Positions 1 to 4,878 of a stretch of 6,224 bases of DNA are shown here, piece by piece. Made by a program: the position numbers and the translations under genes. Source of the DNA: CAZWRK01 sp964635875 (GTDB lineage Bacteria > Pseudomonadota > Gammaproteobacteria > Burkholderiales > Aquaspirillaceae); contig CAZWRK010000191.1 in NCBI GenBank assembly GCA_964635875.1, positions 1 to 6,224 on the forward strand. The letters run 5' to 3'. Under the pieces are notes generated by a model. The model worked only from the letters and a program-made list of their open reading frames with translations. It was not told where the DNA came from and made no database searches. Each line of letters begins with the position of its first letter. Positions within the stretch are counted from its first letter, which is position 1.

Positions 1-104
1 TTATTCATAGTCCATCCAAAAAATCCGTATAACCCGTCAATCCACGGGACGGCTTCGCCGCCACTTATTTCTGCGGTCGCCAAGTCTGTCGGTGTGTAGC
101 TCAT
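1..104 (-). CDS. Partial leftward-operon protein of unknown function (N-terminal part only)
   Basis: An ATG at 104 overlaps the stop of the winged-helix gene before it in an ATGA arrangement, which implies translational coupling. About 34 codons are visible, starting MSYTPTDLATAEISGG, then a Gly/Trp/aromatic-rich stretch (WIDGLYGFFGW), and the frame is still open at the window edge. I do not recognise the family. It is the sixth gene of the leftward early operon, so it is probably a non-essential host-interaction or regulatory phage protein, but that rests on position alone. It could also be a peptide ending just past the edge. Confidence 0.45.
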   Translation of the reverse strand, partial: MSYTPTDLATAEISGGEAVPWIDGLYGFFGWTMN

Positions 105-478
105 GCCAGCCCCCACAGCCCGCCATAGCAGCTGACTTTTTGTGTGTAGTCGTCGGAAGCGATTTGCTTTGCCCGACTGGCGTTGAATTGCTTTAGCCTG
201 GCGCTGCGCTGAGCCAAGCTCTTTGGCGGCTCGGCGTTTTTGCCTTGCCCGTAGACATACATGGCCACAAGGTGTGTCTTACCATCAGCAGTGACGATTG
301 GCTTGTAGGATTTTATGTGCGCCTCCCCGCGATCTATGAGATCTCCGAGATATCGACGGATGATGGTGTCCGATACCTTGAGCCGCTCTTTCAGTTCAGA
401 CACAGAACGCTCGGTGATTTTCAGCATAGTGACCATTTTTTCGCGCCAGGTGGTGTTGCGCGGGCGGTTATTCGCCAT
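101..478 (-). CDS. Winged-helix DNA-binding phage protein
   Basis: This 125-aa basic protein has a helix-turn-helix in its N-terminal half. Residues about 14-52 (MLKITERSVSELKERLKVSD then IIRRYLGDLIDRGEAHI) read as the helices and wing of a DeoR/ArsR-like winged helix: a Ser-Val-Ser-Glu-Leu first helix and an Ile-Ile-Arg-Arg-Tyr recognition helix. A short beta stretch (THLVAMYVYG) and a Lys/Arg-rich tail follow. It should bind DNA; the target is unknown. The ATG at 478 lies inside the end of the membrane-peptide gene (11-nt overlap) with only a weak Shine-Dalgarno, so translation is probably coupled. The stop overlaps the next start. It could be a transcription regulator or a host-takeover protein. 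The fold call is fairly sure, the role is not. Confidence 0.75.
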   Translation of the reverse strand: MANNRPRNTTWREKMVTMLKITERSVSELKERLKVSDTIIRRYLGDLIDRGEAHIKSYKPIVTADGKTHLVAMYVYGQGKNAEPPKSLAQRSARLKQFNASRAKQIASDDYTQKVSCYGGLWGLA

Positions 479-623
479 AGCAGGTCACCCAGTCAGTGGT
501 TGGTGATGCGCTGCGCAGCGCATCCAGCGCACCGATAATTAGTATGATAGAAGCGATGATCAGGCAGGCTTGCTTGATGTTCTCTCGCAGGATGCGGCGC
601 GGGGATGGATATTTAATCAGCAT
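468..623 (-). CDS. Small single-pass membrane protein (51 aa)
   Basis: The frame is open further upstream, but the ATG at 623 is chosen because it has AAGGAG 6 nt before it. The 51-aa product has a positively charged start (KYPSPRRILRENIK), one hydrophobic helix at about residues 19-36 (ACLIIASIILIIGALDAL) and a short polar tail, so the N-terminus is probably cytoplasmic. There is no signal-peptidase site. It overlaps the Cys-rich gene upstream and the winged-helix gene downstream by 11 nt each. Small membrane peptides in lambda-type leftward operons can act in superinfection exclusion or membrane effects; here that is inference only, and no family is recognised. Confidence 0.65.
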   Translation of the reverse strand: MLIKYPSPRRILRENIKQACLIIASIILIIGALDALRSASPTTDWVTCYGE

Positions 624-795
624 GGAGTGCTCCTTGCCTGAGAAACGGCGCGATGGCGCGTTTGACGGCATCGAGTTGCTCGCGCTGCCGGGCTTCGTTG
701 CAGCGCTGGCAGTGGCAGCGATCCGCCGCCAGTTGCCGCGCGGCGACAGGGCGCAAGGGCAGGCTGGTTGAGGTTTTGTTCATGATGCGATTCAT
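613..795 (-). CDS. Cys-rich small phage protein (60 aa)
   Basis: The frame is open up to 810, but the ATG at 795 has AAGGAG 6 nt upstream and forms an ATGA overlap with the stop of the preceding gene, so it is the better start. The 60-aa basic protein (MNRIMNKTSTSLPLRP...) carries a compact CHCQRC cluster at residues 27-32 followed by a charged helix (EARQREQLDAVKRAI). With three Cys and one His close together it might bind one metal ion, perhaps as a dimer. There is no second CxxC knuckle, so this is not a standard zinc ribbon. The family is unrecognised. It sits between an unknown 55-aa gene and the membrane peptide. Confidence 0.6.
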   Translation of the reverse strand: MNRIMNKTSTSLPLRPVAARQLAADRCHCQRCNEARQREQLDAVKRAIAPFLRQGALHAD

Positions 796-959
796 GATTT
801 CTCCTTGCATTTGATGGCGATGTCGGTCAGGGCATGCTCGCCGAAGCTGTTTTCAAGCTCGGTGTAGGCCTGAATGATCGCGTCAATGCTGCTTAAATCT
901 TCGCGAATTACGGTGTAGCGAAGGTTTTTGGCGGTGATGGTGACTTGATAGGTTTTCAT
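792..959 (-). CDS. Small phage protein of unknown function (55 aa)
   Basis: This gene is easily missed because it is short. It runs from an ATG at 959 to a TGA at 792. The product starts MKTYQVTITAKNLRYTVIRE, a probable beta hairpin with alternating polar and hydrophobic residues, followed by an amphipathic helix (SSIDAIIQAYTELENSFGE) and a Lys-rich tail. It begins 1 nt after the stop of the 100-aa gene and ends in an ATGA overlap with the Cys-rich gene, as expected for a coupled operon. The beta-beta-alpha pattern resembles many tiny phage proteins. I recognise no family and assign no function. Confidence 0.7.
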   Translation of the reverse strand: MKTYQVTITAKNLRYTVIREDLSSIDAIIQAYTELENSFGEHALTDIAIKCKEKS

Positions 960-960
960 G

Positions 961-1263
961 TCAGACGGCCACGGGTAGGGCTTCGCGCTGCGTGCTGCGG
1001 CGCTCTTCCGGGTTGCTCATGATGACGACAACGCTGGGGCGGTCTGGGTAGGGGCGCGCCAGCAGCCCGCGACTATCCAAATAGGCGACGGCCTGGGCGA
1101 TGTCGTGTGTCATGGCCGGGTCTGCCAAGATTGGCTGCGCGGTGTCCCATTCCAGGCGATATTGTGCGTTGTAACCTAACAAGCGGGTGTTGCATTCGAT
1201 TTCAGCGCGCGCCATGCTGTAGGCATAAAAGCGCTCGATGGTGTATTGATGATCGTGCGTCAT
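961..1263 (-). CDS. First gene of the leftward early operon, unknown function (100 aa)
   Basis: The ATG at 1263 is preceded at 6 nt by a strong GGGAGGA Shine-Dalgarno; an in-frame extension to 1344 has no such site. The 100-aa protein begins MTHDHQYTIERFYAYSMARA, is mainly helical by eye, and ends in a Pro/Arg-rich tail (PEERRSTQREALPVAV). It is the first gene after PL, the place lambda uses for the antiterminator N. The chosen protein has no arginine-rich RNA-binding start. The untranslated extension would read RRHKNHRMSAAKQARHR, which is Arg/Lys/His-rich. I see no recognisable domain. The next gene starts 1 nt after its stop. Confidence 0.65.
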   Translation of the reverse strand: MTHDHQYTIERFYAYSMARAEIECNTRLLGYNAQYRLEWDTAQPILADPAMTHDIAQAVAYLDSRGLLARPYPDRPSVVVIMSNPEERRSTQREALPVAV

Positions 1264-1410
1264 GAAAATCCTCCCGAACAATGGCACAACCCTATGCCGT
1301 GCCTGTTTTGCTGCGCTCATCCGGTGGTTCTTGTGTCGCCTCACGCCGTGCGGAGCAGAGGGCTGTCTTGGCTAACTCGATACCCGACTCGCGGGTTTTG
1401 CCGGTTGATG
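1264..1410 (-). ncRNA. Structured 5' leader RNA of the leftward operon
   Basis: With PL placed as below, the leftward mRNA starts near 1410 and has about 147 nt before the first start codon. In transcript sense it can form a 5-bp hairpin (ACCCG, 5-nt loop, CGGGT; window 1382-1396), a second hairpin CUCCGC-ACG-GCG-U-GAG, and a third GGCAC/GUGCC stem (1283-1303) just before the Shine-Dalgarno. No start codon with a good ribosome site lies inside. It may control translation, or carry an antitermination or antisense function such as phage C4-type RNAs. I cannot assign it to a family by eye. Confidence 0.4.
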
Positions 1411-1416
1411 GGGAGG

Positions 1417-1445
1417 ATTATCAGGAATCTATTTTAGAAAGTCAA
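1417..1445 (-). promoter_or_regulatory. PL-like leftward early promoter
   Basis: On the minus strand there is a -35 TTGACT (1445-1440), a 17-bp spacer and a -10 GATAAT (1422-1417), each five of six to consensus. Transcription should start near 1410. The block 1417-1458 matches the PR block in 36 of 42 bases, so both promoters should be bound by the same regulator. Confidence 0.85.
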
Positions 1446-1545
1446 TAGGAATCTGATTTATTGAAAAAATAATCAGCGGCCTGCGTTTGCAGCCAGGTTC
1501 TCGCTCTTCGCGTGTTTTTTTAAGGCGTTCTGCAAGCGTATTCAT
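1429..1545 (-). pseudogene. Stump of a CI/XRE-type repressor gene
   Basis: Reading leftward from the ATG at 1545, the first 15 codons give MNTLAERLKKTREER, the typical first helix of a lambda CI/XRE repressor. The usual continuation is absent; the frame runs through EPGCKRRPLIIFSINQ and stops at 1429, inside PL. In the next frame, from 1502, the DNA reads ENLAANAGR and then a stop, which resembles helix 2 of the same helix-turn-helix. A 14-nt deletion plus loss of the rest of the gene would explain both. The ATG has no Shine-Dalgarno and lies just where a PRM transcript would start, as in lambda cI. A GC hairpin and T-run (1464-1494, minus strand) may be the old terminator. Against this, 15 residues is a short match. 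Confidence 0.6.
1453..1476. promoter_or_regulatory. Operator-like palindrome next to PL
   Basis: CTGATT at 1453 is mirrored by AATCAG ending at 1476, with near-symmetric A/T bases between, so the 24 bp form an almost perfect dyad. It sits just upstream of the PL -35. The half-site ATCAG(G/A) recurs at both promoters: on the plus strand at 1420, 1546 and 1570, and inverted at 1453 and 1603. This is the expected pattern for Cro/CI-type operators. Confidence 0.55.
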
Positions 1546-1550
1546 ATCAG

Positions 1551-1572
1551 GATTATGTTATTTAATGTAATC
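1551..1572. promoter_or_regulatory. Operator-like palindrome between PRM and PR
   Basis: GATTA at 1551 is mirrored by TAATC ending at 1572, and the inner TTA/TAA pair also matches, so 16 of 22 positions are symmetric. The site lies upstream of the PR -35 and covers the presumed -10 of the lost repressor's promoter. A protein bound here could affect both directions. Confidence 0.5.
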
Positions 1573-1580
1573 AGAATGCT
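1552..1580 (-). promoter_or_regulatory. Possible PRM-like promoter of the lost repressor
   Basis: On the minus strand CATAAT (1557-1552) is a five-of-six -10 match located 6 bp before the ATG at 1545. Transcription would therefore start on or next to that ATG, giving a leaderless message. At 17 bp spacing the -35 position reads AGCATT, a poor match, as expected for a promoter that depends on activation. The call rests on position and analogy. Confidence 0.4.
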
Positions 1581-1581
1581 A

Positions 1582-1610
1582 TTGACTTTTAAAAGTAGTT
1601 TCCTGATAAT
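1582..1610 (+). promoter_or_regulatory. PR-like rightward early promoter
   Basis: TTGACT (1582-1587), exactly 17 bp, then GATAAT (1605-1610). The expected start is about 1617, the A of the cro-like ATG. The boxes are identical to those of PL. Confidence 0.9.
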
Positions 1611-1616
1611 GGGCGC

Positions 1617-1823
1617 ATGAACTGGAAAACAATCATTTCTGAACTTCAGGCCGCCGGGATGTCGCAGGCGGCGATTGGTGCCGCCATCGGCAAGTCGCAG
1701 GGCTGGGTGTCGGCTGTGTATGCGGGCGTGTATTCCGATGTCCGCTGGTGCGATGGCGAGGCGCTGCGGCAGTTGCATGCCGAGAAACTCGGCGCTGGCG
1801 ATACGGTGAGTTGCGGTGAGTGA
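1617..1823 (+). CDS. Cro-like helix-turn-helix repressor
   Basis: This 68-aa protein has a lambda Cro/XRE-type helix-turn-helix: helix 2 SQAAIGAAI at residues 16-24, a turn at GKS, and recognition helix SQGWVSAVYAG at 27-37. A short dimerisation segment follows (WCDGEALRQLHAEKL). It should bind the operators around PL and PR and lower early transcription. The -10 of PR ends 6 bp before the ATG and no Shine-Dalgarno is present, so the mRNA is probably leaderless. A strong terminator follows the stop. Small size, position and orientation all fit Cro rather than CI. With cI apparently lost, it may be the only regulator of this switch. Confidence 0.85.
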   Translation: MNWKTIISELQAAGMSQAAIGAAIGKSQGWVSAVYAGVYSDVRWCDGEALRQLHAEKLGAGDTVSCGE

Positions 1824-1857
1824 CATTGTTGCTCCTCGGTTGTTGAGAAACGGCCCT

Positions 1858-1901
1858 GCGGTCAGCATCCGGTTGGATGCCTTGACCGCTTTTTTATTTT
1901 T
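1858..1901 (+). terminator. Intrinsic terminator after the cro-like gene (tR1 position)
   Basis: GCGGTCA and GCATCC pair with GGATGC and TGACCGC across a 4-nt loop, giving a 13-bp stem with a 2-nt bulge. It is followed by TTTTTTATTTTT. It should stop most PR transcripts before the CII and replication genes, so those genes need read-through or antitermination. Confidence 0.9.
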
Positions 1902-1902
1902 A

Positions 1903-1927
1903 CCCGCTGGCAGCGATAACCAGCGGG
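1903..1927 (+). repeat. Perfect 8-bp hairpin between terminator and cII-like gene
   Basis: CCCGCTGG (1903-1910) pairs with CCAGCGGG (1920-1927) across a 9-nt loop, CAGCGATAA. No T-run follows, so it is not itself a terminator. It could be an RNA signal for antitermination, an mRNA end stabiliser or a protein-binding dyad. The Shine-Dalgarno of the next gene starts 24 bp later. Confidence 0.6.
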
Positions 1928-1961
1928 AAGCAACGGCACTAACAACTATCGGAGGTTATCG

Positions 1962-2333
1962 GTGGCCAGCAATCAATTAACCCTGGAATTCGAGCCCGGC
2001 CTGGTGGATCGGTACGGCAGCTTGCGTGAGTGCGTGACGGCGGGGGTGTATCACCGCGGGTTGAAGCGCGTGGCGGCGGATCTTGATAAGGCACCGGGGA
2101 ATTTGAGCCGCGAGCTGGGCGGGGAATCAGATCGCCATTTCTCGGTGGAGGCGCTGGAGCGGTACATCCAGACGCAGGGGGATTTGACGCCGATTTATTA
2201 TCTGATCGCCCGCTACATGGGCGATCAGTCCAAGGCCGAGGCGGCGACGCTGCGGCGGGTGGAGGATTTGCTGGCCGAGGTGTCTGCGCTGGTGGGGCAG
2301 GCGGTTGTGACGAAGAAACCAGCGCGGCGCTAG
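1962..2333 (+). CDS. Phage regulatory CII-like (CP76-type) protein
   Basis: This 123-aa protein starts with GTG, with GGAGG 6 nt upstream. Residues about 20-53 form a helix-turn-helix-like unit (GLKRVAADLDKAPGNLSREL). A segment typical of CP76/CII-type phage regulators follows: FSVEALERYIQTQGDLTPIYYL at 60-81. The C-terminus (about 88-115) is a charged helix that could multimerise. Relatives are regulators placed between cro and the replication genes, acting like lambda CII, usually by activating repressor or integrase promoters. No target promoter is identified here. It ends 2 bp before the primase start, so the two are co-transcribed. It could also be a replication accessory DNA-binding protein. 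Confidence 0.7.
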   Translation: MASNQLTLEFEPGLVDRYGSLRECVTAGVYHRGLKRVAADLDKAPGNLSRELGGESDRHFSVEALERYIQTQGDLTPIYYLIARYMGDQSKAEAATLRRVEDLLAEVSALVGQAVVTKKPARR

Positions 2334-2335
2334 GG

Positions 2336-4516
2336 ATGGCCGAGAAAATCGATATCGCGAGTTTGCTGGCCCGCACGGACATCGTGCGGGTGATTGACGG
2401 GTACGTGCCGCTGACCAAGGCGGGGGGTGAGTGGGTGGCGTGCTGCCCGTTCCACACCGAATCCACGCCGTCCTTCAAGGTGTCTGCGGCGAAGCAGTTT
2501 TATCACTGCTTCGGCTGCGGCGCCTCGGGCGATGCGATCAAGTTTTTGCAGGAGTACAAGGGCCTAAGTTTTCTGGATGCGGTCGCTGAGCTGGGGGGCG
2601 AGGCGGTGCCTGCTGCCGAAGCGGCGCCTGCACAGCGGGCCGCGCCTGAGCGGGTAGAGGCGGCGTCGCCCTGGGTGCCTGTGCGTCCGGTGCCGCAGGA
2701 TGCACCGGCACCGCCCAAGGCGCATCCGGTGCGCGGATTGCCGGTGCGGGTGAGTGTGTACCGCGAGGCGGATGGGGCGCTGATCGGGTATGTCCTGCGG
2801 TTCCTGACGTCGGATGGCGGCAAGGATGATATTCCATTGTCCTTTGCGAAGAACGACGCCACTGGCGCGTGTGAATGGCGCTGGATGTCGTTTGCCAAGC
2901 CGCGCCCGCTGTATGGGCTGGATCGGCTGGCGGCCAAGCCGGAGGCTACGGTGCTGGTGGTCGAGGGCGAGAAATGCGCCGACGCGGCGCATGAGGAACT
3001 GCCCGAGCTGGCGGTGGTGAGTTGGCCCGGCGGCGGCAAGGCCGATGGCAAGGTGGATTGGCAGCCGCTGGCGGGGCGCAAGGTGATGACCTGGGCTGAC
3101 GCCGATGCGAAGCGCGAAAAGCTGAGCAAGGCCGAAGCGGATGCGTTGGTGGCGGGGTTGGATGCTGCCGCTGCGGCGCAGGCGTTAGCGGCGGCGCAAG
3201 CGGCCAAGCCGCTGTTGCCGGATGATGAGCAGCCGGGCGTGCAGACGATGATTCGCGTGCGCGAGGTGCTGCGTTCCCTGGATTGCAAGCTGTGGGACGT
3301 GCGTTTGCCGCCTGCCGGGGCCAAGCCGGATGGCTGGGATGTGGCCGATGCGGTGATGGAAGGGCTGCGCGGTAAGGAATTGGCGGCTTTTATTCGCGAA
3401 AACGCCCGTTCCGCCGTTCCGCATGTGTCACGCGAACACGCGGAACAGGTAGCCATGACAAGCCTTTCGAGTGGAACGGCGCATCCTGCCTCATCCCCGA
3501 AACCGCGTTCTTCCGGGCCGTTGTTGATACCGGCGACGGAATGGCTGGATCAGGCGACGCCGCTGGCGTGGGTGGTGGATGGGATCATCCAGCGCGGGCA
3601 GTTGTATGCCTGCACGGCGGTGACCAACCACGGCAAGACGGCGATCGGGTTGTTAATGGCGTTGAGTGTGGCCTGCGGCGTGCGGTTTGCGCAGCGCGAT
3701 GTGCTGCCGGGCAAGGTGCTGATCTTGTGCGGGGAAAACCCGGACGGGTTCCGCACCCGGCTGCATGCGACGCTGGAGTCGATGGGGCTGGAGCGCGAGG
3801 ATATTTCCGGGCGAGTGATGGTGTTGCCGCAAGCGCTGCCGCTGGTGAGCTGTGTGGAGCAGGTGTTGGCGGAGGCGCGCAAGGAGCCTGCCGAGTATTC
3901 GCTGGTCCTGGTGGATACGTCGATCAGCTATTTCAGCGGCGACAACGAGGACGATAACTTGCAGGCGCGCACGCATGCCTGGCATTTGCGGGCGCTGGCG
4001 GAATTGCCGGGGCATCCGGCGATTGTGGCGAATTGTCATCCGACCAAGAGCGCAGACCGCGAGAGCCTGCTGCCACGGGGTGGCGGGGCGTTTCTTAACG
4101 AGATCGATACGAATTTGACGGTATGGGCTGAGGGCGAGACGGCGACGCTCCACTGGCATCGCAAGAAGCGCGGGCCGGACTTTGATCCGATCGCGTTCGA
4201 GTTCCACGGCAAGACGGTGGTGGAGCTGGGCAAGAAGCTGCCGACCGTGGTGGCGGTGCATATCACGGAACAGCGTGCGCATGAGCTGAAGAAGGCGCGC
4301 ACCGAGGCGGATGACCGGTTGCTGTATGCCATGTTGCATCACCCGGATTCGACGTATGCGGAATGGGCGACGGCGTGCGGCTGGAATGGCGAACAAGCGA
4401 AGAGCAAGGTTTTCAGAAGCATGGAAAGGCTAAAGGAGGATAAGTTGGTGCAGAAGTATCGCGGGGCGCTGCGCCTCACCAAGCTGGGTGAGATAGAGGC
4501 GCAGAAGATTCGGTAG
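2336..4516 (+). CDS. Bifunctional DNA primase/helicase (CHC2 zinc finger, Toprim, RecA-like ATPase, winged helix)
   Basis: This 726-aa protein should prime and help unwind phage DNA. In order: a CHC2 zinc finger (C37-x2-H40, C58-x2-C61) for template recognition; a Pro/Ala linker (about 90-135); a Toprim catalytic domain (about 192-370) with E210/E212 in VVEGEK and D255-x-D257 in WADAD; and a RepA/AAA_25-type ATPase (about 405-620). The ATPase has Walker A-like AVTNHGKT (428-435), Walker B LVLVD with D527, and the sensor-like stretch IVANCHPTK (563-571). A C-terminal winged helix (about 655-720) follows. The usual first Gly of Walker A is Ala428. An Ala-rich helix (about 266-292) interrupts the Toprim region. 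The start follows the CII-like stop by 2 bp. The candidate origin lies directly downstream. Confidence 0.9.
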   Translation: MAEKIDIASLLARTDIVRVIDGYVPLTKAGGEWVACCPFHTESTPSFKVSAAKQFYHCFGCGASGDAIKFLQEYKGLSFLDAVAELGGEAVPAAEAAPAQRAAPERVEAASPWVPVRPVPQDAPAPPKAHPVRGLPVRVSVYREADGALIGYVLRFLTSDGGKDDIPLSFAKNDATGACEWRWMSFAKPRPLYGLDRLAAKPEATVLVVEGEKCADAAHEELPELAVVSWPGGGKADGKVDWQPLAGRKVMTWADADAKREKLSKAEADALVAGLDAAAAAQALAAAQAAKPLLPDDEQPGVQTMIRVREVLRSLDCKLWDVRLPPAGAKPDGWDVADAVMEGLRGKELAAFIRENARSAVPHVSREHAEQVAMTSLSSGTAHPASSPKPRSSGPLLIPATEWLDQATPLAWVVDGIIQRGQLYACTAVTNHGKTAIGLLMALSVACGVRFAQRDVLPGKVLILCGENPDGFRTRLHATLESMGLEREDISGRVMVLPQALPLVSCVEQVLAEARKEPAEYSLVLVDTSISYFSGDNEDDNLQARTHAWHLRALAELPGHPAIVANCHPTKSADRESLLPRGGGAFLNEIDTNLTVWAEGETATLHWHRKKRGPDFDPIAFEFHGKTVVELGKKLPTVVAVHITEQRAHELKKARTEADDRLLYAMLHHPDSTYAEWATACGWNGEQAKSKVFRSMERLKEDKLVQKYRGALRLTKLGEIEAQKIR

Positions 4517-4705
4517 CAGTAGGAGTCAGGCGGGAATAGTGCGCGCTTCATCATAGCCAGGCAAGGCGAATGACCCTTCGCAGCGCTGGTGAAAGTAGAG
4601 AGGCGTGGTAGATGGTAGAGGCTGGTCGATGGGCTTTAGTCTCGGAAAGGTTTTGATGGCATGTTTTGGTGTTTCGGCCTGTGGTGTCAATGGTTTCGGC
4701 GGGTT

Positions 4706-4802
4706 GCGTTCCGCTTTTGTTCCGCGAATGGAACGAGATGCGGAACGGCGTGGAACGGGCGAGATGGAACTGGCGTTTTTTTTGGTTTTTTTCTCCGTTC
4801 CG
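4706..4802. repeat. Iteron-like cluster of seven GGAAC/GTTCC motifs
   Basis: GTTCC occurs at 4708, 4719 and 4797; GGAAC occurs at 4730, 4742, 4752 and 4766. Most are flanked by an extra CG (CGGAACG or GTTCCGC). The first five start 11, 11, 12 and 10 bp apart, one helical turn, so they lie on one face of the DNA. Orientation flips between the second and third copies, forming a GTTCC-6-GGAAC dyad at 4719-4734. Confidence 0.7.
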
Positions 4803-4807
4803 TTGGG

Positions 4808-4878
4808 CGGCGGTGGGGTTTTGATTCTCTCCCCCCCCTAAAGGGGGGGGAGAGAATCAAAAAATCATCCCACCGCCG
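4808..4878. repeat. Long near-perfect palindrome with C8/G8 core
   Basis: The inner stem is 20 bp without mismatch (4819-4838 with 4843-4862) around a TAAA loop and includes C8 and G8. After a 1-versus-6-nt internal loop, a further 10 bp pair (4808-4817 with 4869-4878). Neither strand shows a T-run after the stem, so this is not a standard intrinsic terminator. It may be part of the origin, or a mobile REP-like palindrome. No flanking target duplication is visible. Confidence 0.85.

Noticed and set aside
1246..1437. Plus-strand open frame through the PL leader
   Set aside because: It runs antisense to the leader and has no plus-strand promoter or ribosome site.
1939..2478. Antisense Pro/Ser/Arg-rich frame over the CII-like gene
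   Set aside because: Composition is that of a reverse-strand shadow, and it would cross the terminator hairpin region and two well-supported plus-strand genes.
2503..3456. Long antisense open frame (317 codons) on the minus strand
   Set aside because: It lies wholly inside the primase gene, whose zinc finger, Toprim and ATPase motifs are clear. The antisense product is a low-complexity Ser/Ala/Arg-rich sequence typical of a GC-rich shadow frame.
3653..4396. Antisense open frame (247 codons) on the minus strand
   Set aside because: Arg/His/Gln-rich shadow of the ATPase part of the primase gene, without a ribosome site or domain.
4566..4581. Small GCGAA/TTCGC hairpin after the primase gene as a terminator
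   Set aside because: Only 5 bp with no T-run, so likely chance.
4808..4878. Long palindrome as an intrinsic terminator
   Set aside because: The sequence after the stem on each strand is A-rich or mixed, not a T-run, so it lacks the second half of an intrinsic terminator.
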